The position numbers and the translations under genes were made by a program. 64,000 nt of DNA from Teratosphaeria epicoccoides (taxonomy: Eukaryota; Ascomycota; Dothideomycetes; Mycosphaerellales; Teratosphaeriaceae), in NCBI GenBank assembly GCA_021401465.1, contig JADDMT010000009.1, positions 434,001-498,000 of the forward strand, given 5' to 3'. The notes below the pieces were generated by a model. It searched no databases, was not told the origin of the DNA, and was given only the letters and a program-made list of their open reading frames with translations. How positions within the stretch are numbered: the stretch's first letter is position 1; the number at the start of each line of letters is the position of its first letter. This document shows, piece by piece, positions 62,219-64,000 of this stretch.

Positions 62219-64000
62219 AGGTTCGTTCTCTGCTTAAAACTCCGTATCTTTTACTAACAGTTTCGTAGGTGTTCTAGGGGTTCCTAGGTGTTTTCGGTAC
62301 TCCTGTATCCTTCCTATTTTACTAAGTACTCTCGCTGTCTGTCTACCTAGCAAGTGTCGACAATCTTCTTGACAGTGTACTCTAGTTCTTTGACATTAGG
62401 GTCAAGTAGTAAGGGTTCTGTTTGTAGTGTAGCGTCTAGCGCTACTTGTTCTAGTAGAGAGACATAGAACACAGGGTATATTCTTATCTACTTAGGTAGC
62501 TATAATTTAAAATTAACTAGTCCTTTCTTAGCCTTAATCTAGAATGGTCCTAGTTTCATAGCATCTAGTTTTTTACTCGGCTTGTCTGATTTAATGTGAT
62601 AGTAGAGGAGATATACCTTGTCCCCCTCCTTTAGAATTAGTCCCTTAATTCTCTTACAATTTGCGTACTATGCCATGTTCTGTTAATAGAAATGTAGGTC
62701 AAGTCATGCTTCTGTTTGTAGTTAGCGGAGGTATTCTACGCGCCCTAGTACTACTAGGTTTAGATTACTAGATAAGACGTCTAGAATGTCTTCTATAACT
62801 AATCTATACGCCATCTGAAATGGCGAGAGTCCTGTTAACTCTACTAGCATACTATTATACGCAAGCTACGCTATTAGTAATAACTCTACCTAGTTGTTCT
62901 AGTCCCTATTTACATAGGATCGAAGGTACTATTCTAACGTCTAATTTAGACGTTCTGTCTGTCTATCTGTCTAAGGGTAGAAGGAAGTACTTAGTCAATG
63001 TTTGACCTAGAATTGTCTCATTAGGGCCTTCTAGAAGTTAGAGGTAAACACGGATCCTCGGTCTGTTACTAGGTCTTATAGCATACTATGTAATGCTACT
63101 ACCTATTTAATGAAGACATGTGTAATGTCTTTAGTCTTAAAGTCTTCGCGGTATAGGATAAACTTCTTAGCCCTCCTGTATATTAATGTTGTTATAGACA
63201 GCAAGTGTAGTTAGGTCGTAGACTAGTATGTTCTTTAGGTAGTCGTCCTAGAATTCGCTAGTCTATGTGATAGCTGTAGCCGCGAGTTAGTTAACTTAAA
63301 GCGTGCTATTGCTATTTTCCTAGAGAACGGCACGTTTCTCCTGTTTTACGCCCTTCATGTAGTTAGTCTGGCAGCTAAGTGCATTAGCGCGTACGTTCTC
63401 GGATCCCTTGCGATAGACAATCTTGCAGTTAAAGCTAGAGAGTTCCTTACTCTATCAGATTTGTTGTCAGTTTAACTCCTTCGTTGTAGTAAAGTATCGC
63501 AAGTTCTTATAGTTAGTATAGACTGTAACCTAGTGCTTAGAACCTTCTAAGTAGACTCGCTACGCCTTGTAGGCATCTACTATGGCTAGAAGTTCTTTGT
63601 TATAGACGTCGTAAAGGAGCTTAGGTCTAGATTGCTTTCTCGAGTAATAGGCAACTAGCTGTAGTCGCCTACTCGGTCCTAGTTGACTTAAGCATGCCCT
63701 AAGTGCTACATTAGAGGCATCTGTTTCGACCGTAATAGGCTTATCTAGGTCGAATATAAGCAAGATTAGCTAATCTGTGAATTGTTGCTTAAGTTCCTTA
63801 AAGGCATTCTGTTAGGCGTCGTCCTATACGAATAGTGTATCCTTCGTAGTAAGGGTCGTAAGTAGTGCTATAATCCTCGAATAGTTTGCGATGAACCTTT
63901 AGTAGAAGTTAGCAAACCTAAGGAAGGACTATACTTCCTTAACATTAGTTAGCATAGGCTACTCTCTTACGACTTTGACCTTCTTAGTGTCTATCTTGAT

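Larger units (their letters stand above)
60740..64000 (-). mobile_element. RIP-degraded Ty3/Gypsy chromodomain retrotransposon, truncated by window end
   Basis: From about 60740 the DNA turns sharply AT-rich. On the minus strand, reading from 64000 leftwards, a decayed pol is recognisable: the end of reverse transcriptase (KVKVVRE, then EV-SFLRFANFY), RNase H with ITVETDASN and AYYSRKQSRPKLLYD (63400-63770), integrase with DRGSVFTSNF and TDRQTERLN (about 62600-63080), and a C-terminal chromodomain (EYLVK-EGYRSTEN, about 62270-62400). The breaks are mostly TAG where Trp or Gln is expected, as RIP produces. The rest of pol and gag lie beyond the window. 60740-61580 may be the long terminal repeat and untranslated tail; I could not define its ends. 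Confidence 0.85.

Noticed and set aside
1..64000. CRISPR arrays, bacterial operons, riboswitches, 5S rRNA
   Set aside because: Eukaryotic window; I saw no regularly spaced repeats, no operon structure and no 5S rRNA-like sequence.

Overview
This window looks like nuclear DNA of a filamentous ascomycete. The introns are short (about 50-65 bp) GT-AG introns with CTGAC or CTAAC branch sites, the genes are dense and moderately GC-rich, and several proteins have typical fungal architectures. An AT-rich retrotransposon full of TAG codons at the right end points to RIP-type mutation. Dothideomycetes (Mycosphaerellales or a relative) is my best guess, but this is inference.

Layout. 0-14 kb: a broken alpha/beta hydrolase, a TMEM205-like membrane protein diverging from KU80, a DUF6640-like membrane protein diverging from a Yippee protein, a ubiquitin-like/BAG co-chaperone, ribosomal protein uL13 (RPL16) and an acyl-CoA synthetase. 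14-32 kb: MOT1, a methyltransferase, ribosomal protein eS12 (RPS12), a Vid24/GID4-family protein, a TPR protein resembling NADPH oxidase regulators, long microsatellites and an unknown protein. 32-43 kb: a gene-poor stretch with F-box-like debris, the head-to-head ribosome-biogenesis pair KRI1/DBP8, an AT-rich repeat relic next to a tRNA-Gly gene interrupted by a GT-AG insertion, and a GRR1-type F-box/LRR protein. 43-57.6 kb: an unknown protein, a GH5 glucanase-like protein, a damaged RING gene, an unknown nuclear-looking protein diverging from U1-C, a multi-exon RING gene, a small secreted cysteine-rich protein, and an RFTS-domain protein (Raf2/DIM-7-like) diverging from the tRNA pseudouridine synthase PUS4. 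57.6-60.7 kb: a frameshifted F-box-like gene and otherwise featureless DNA. 60.7-64 kb: a RIP-degraded Ty3/Gypsy chromodomain retrotransposon on the minus strand, running off the window, with a second decayed reading frame on the opposite strand.

Most genes are housekeeping: DNA repair, transcription, ribosome synthesis, splicing, ubiquitin-dependent degradation, tRNA modification. The most unusual observation is the tRNA-Gly(GCC) gene. Its T-loop is split by a 54-bp segment with a GTGAGT start, a CTGAC branch motif, an ACAG end and a small internal hairpin, which is what a spliceosomal intron or introner-like element would look like in a Pol III gene.
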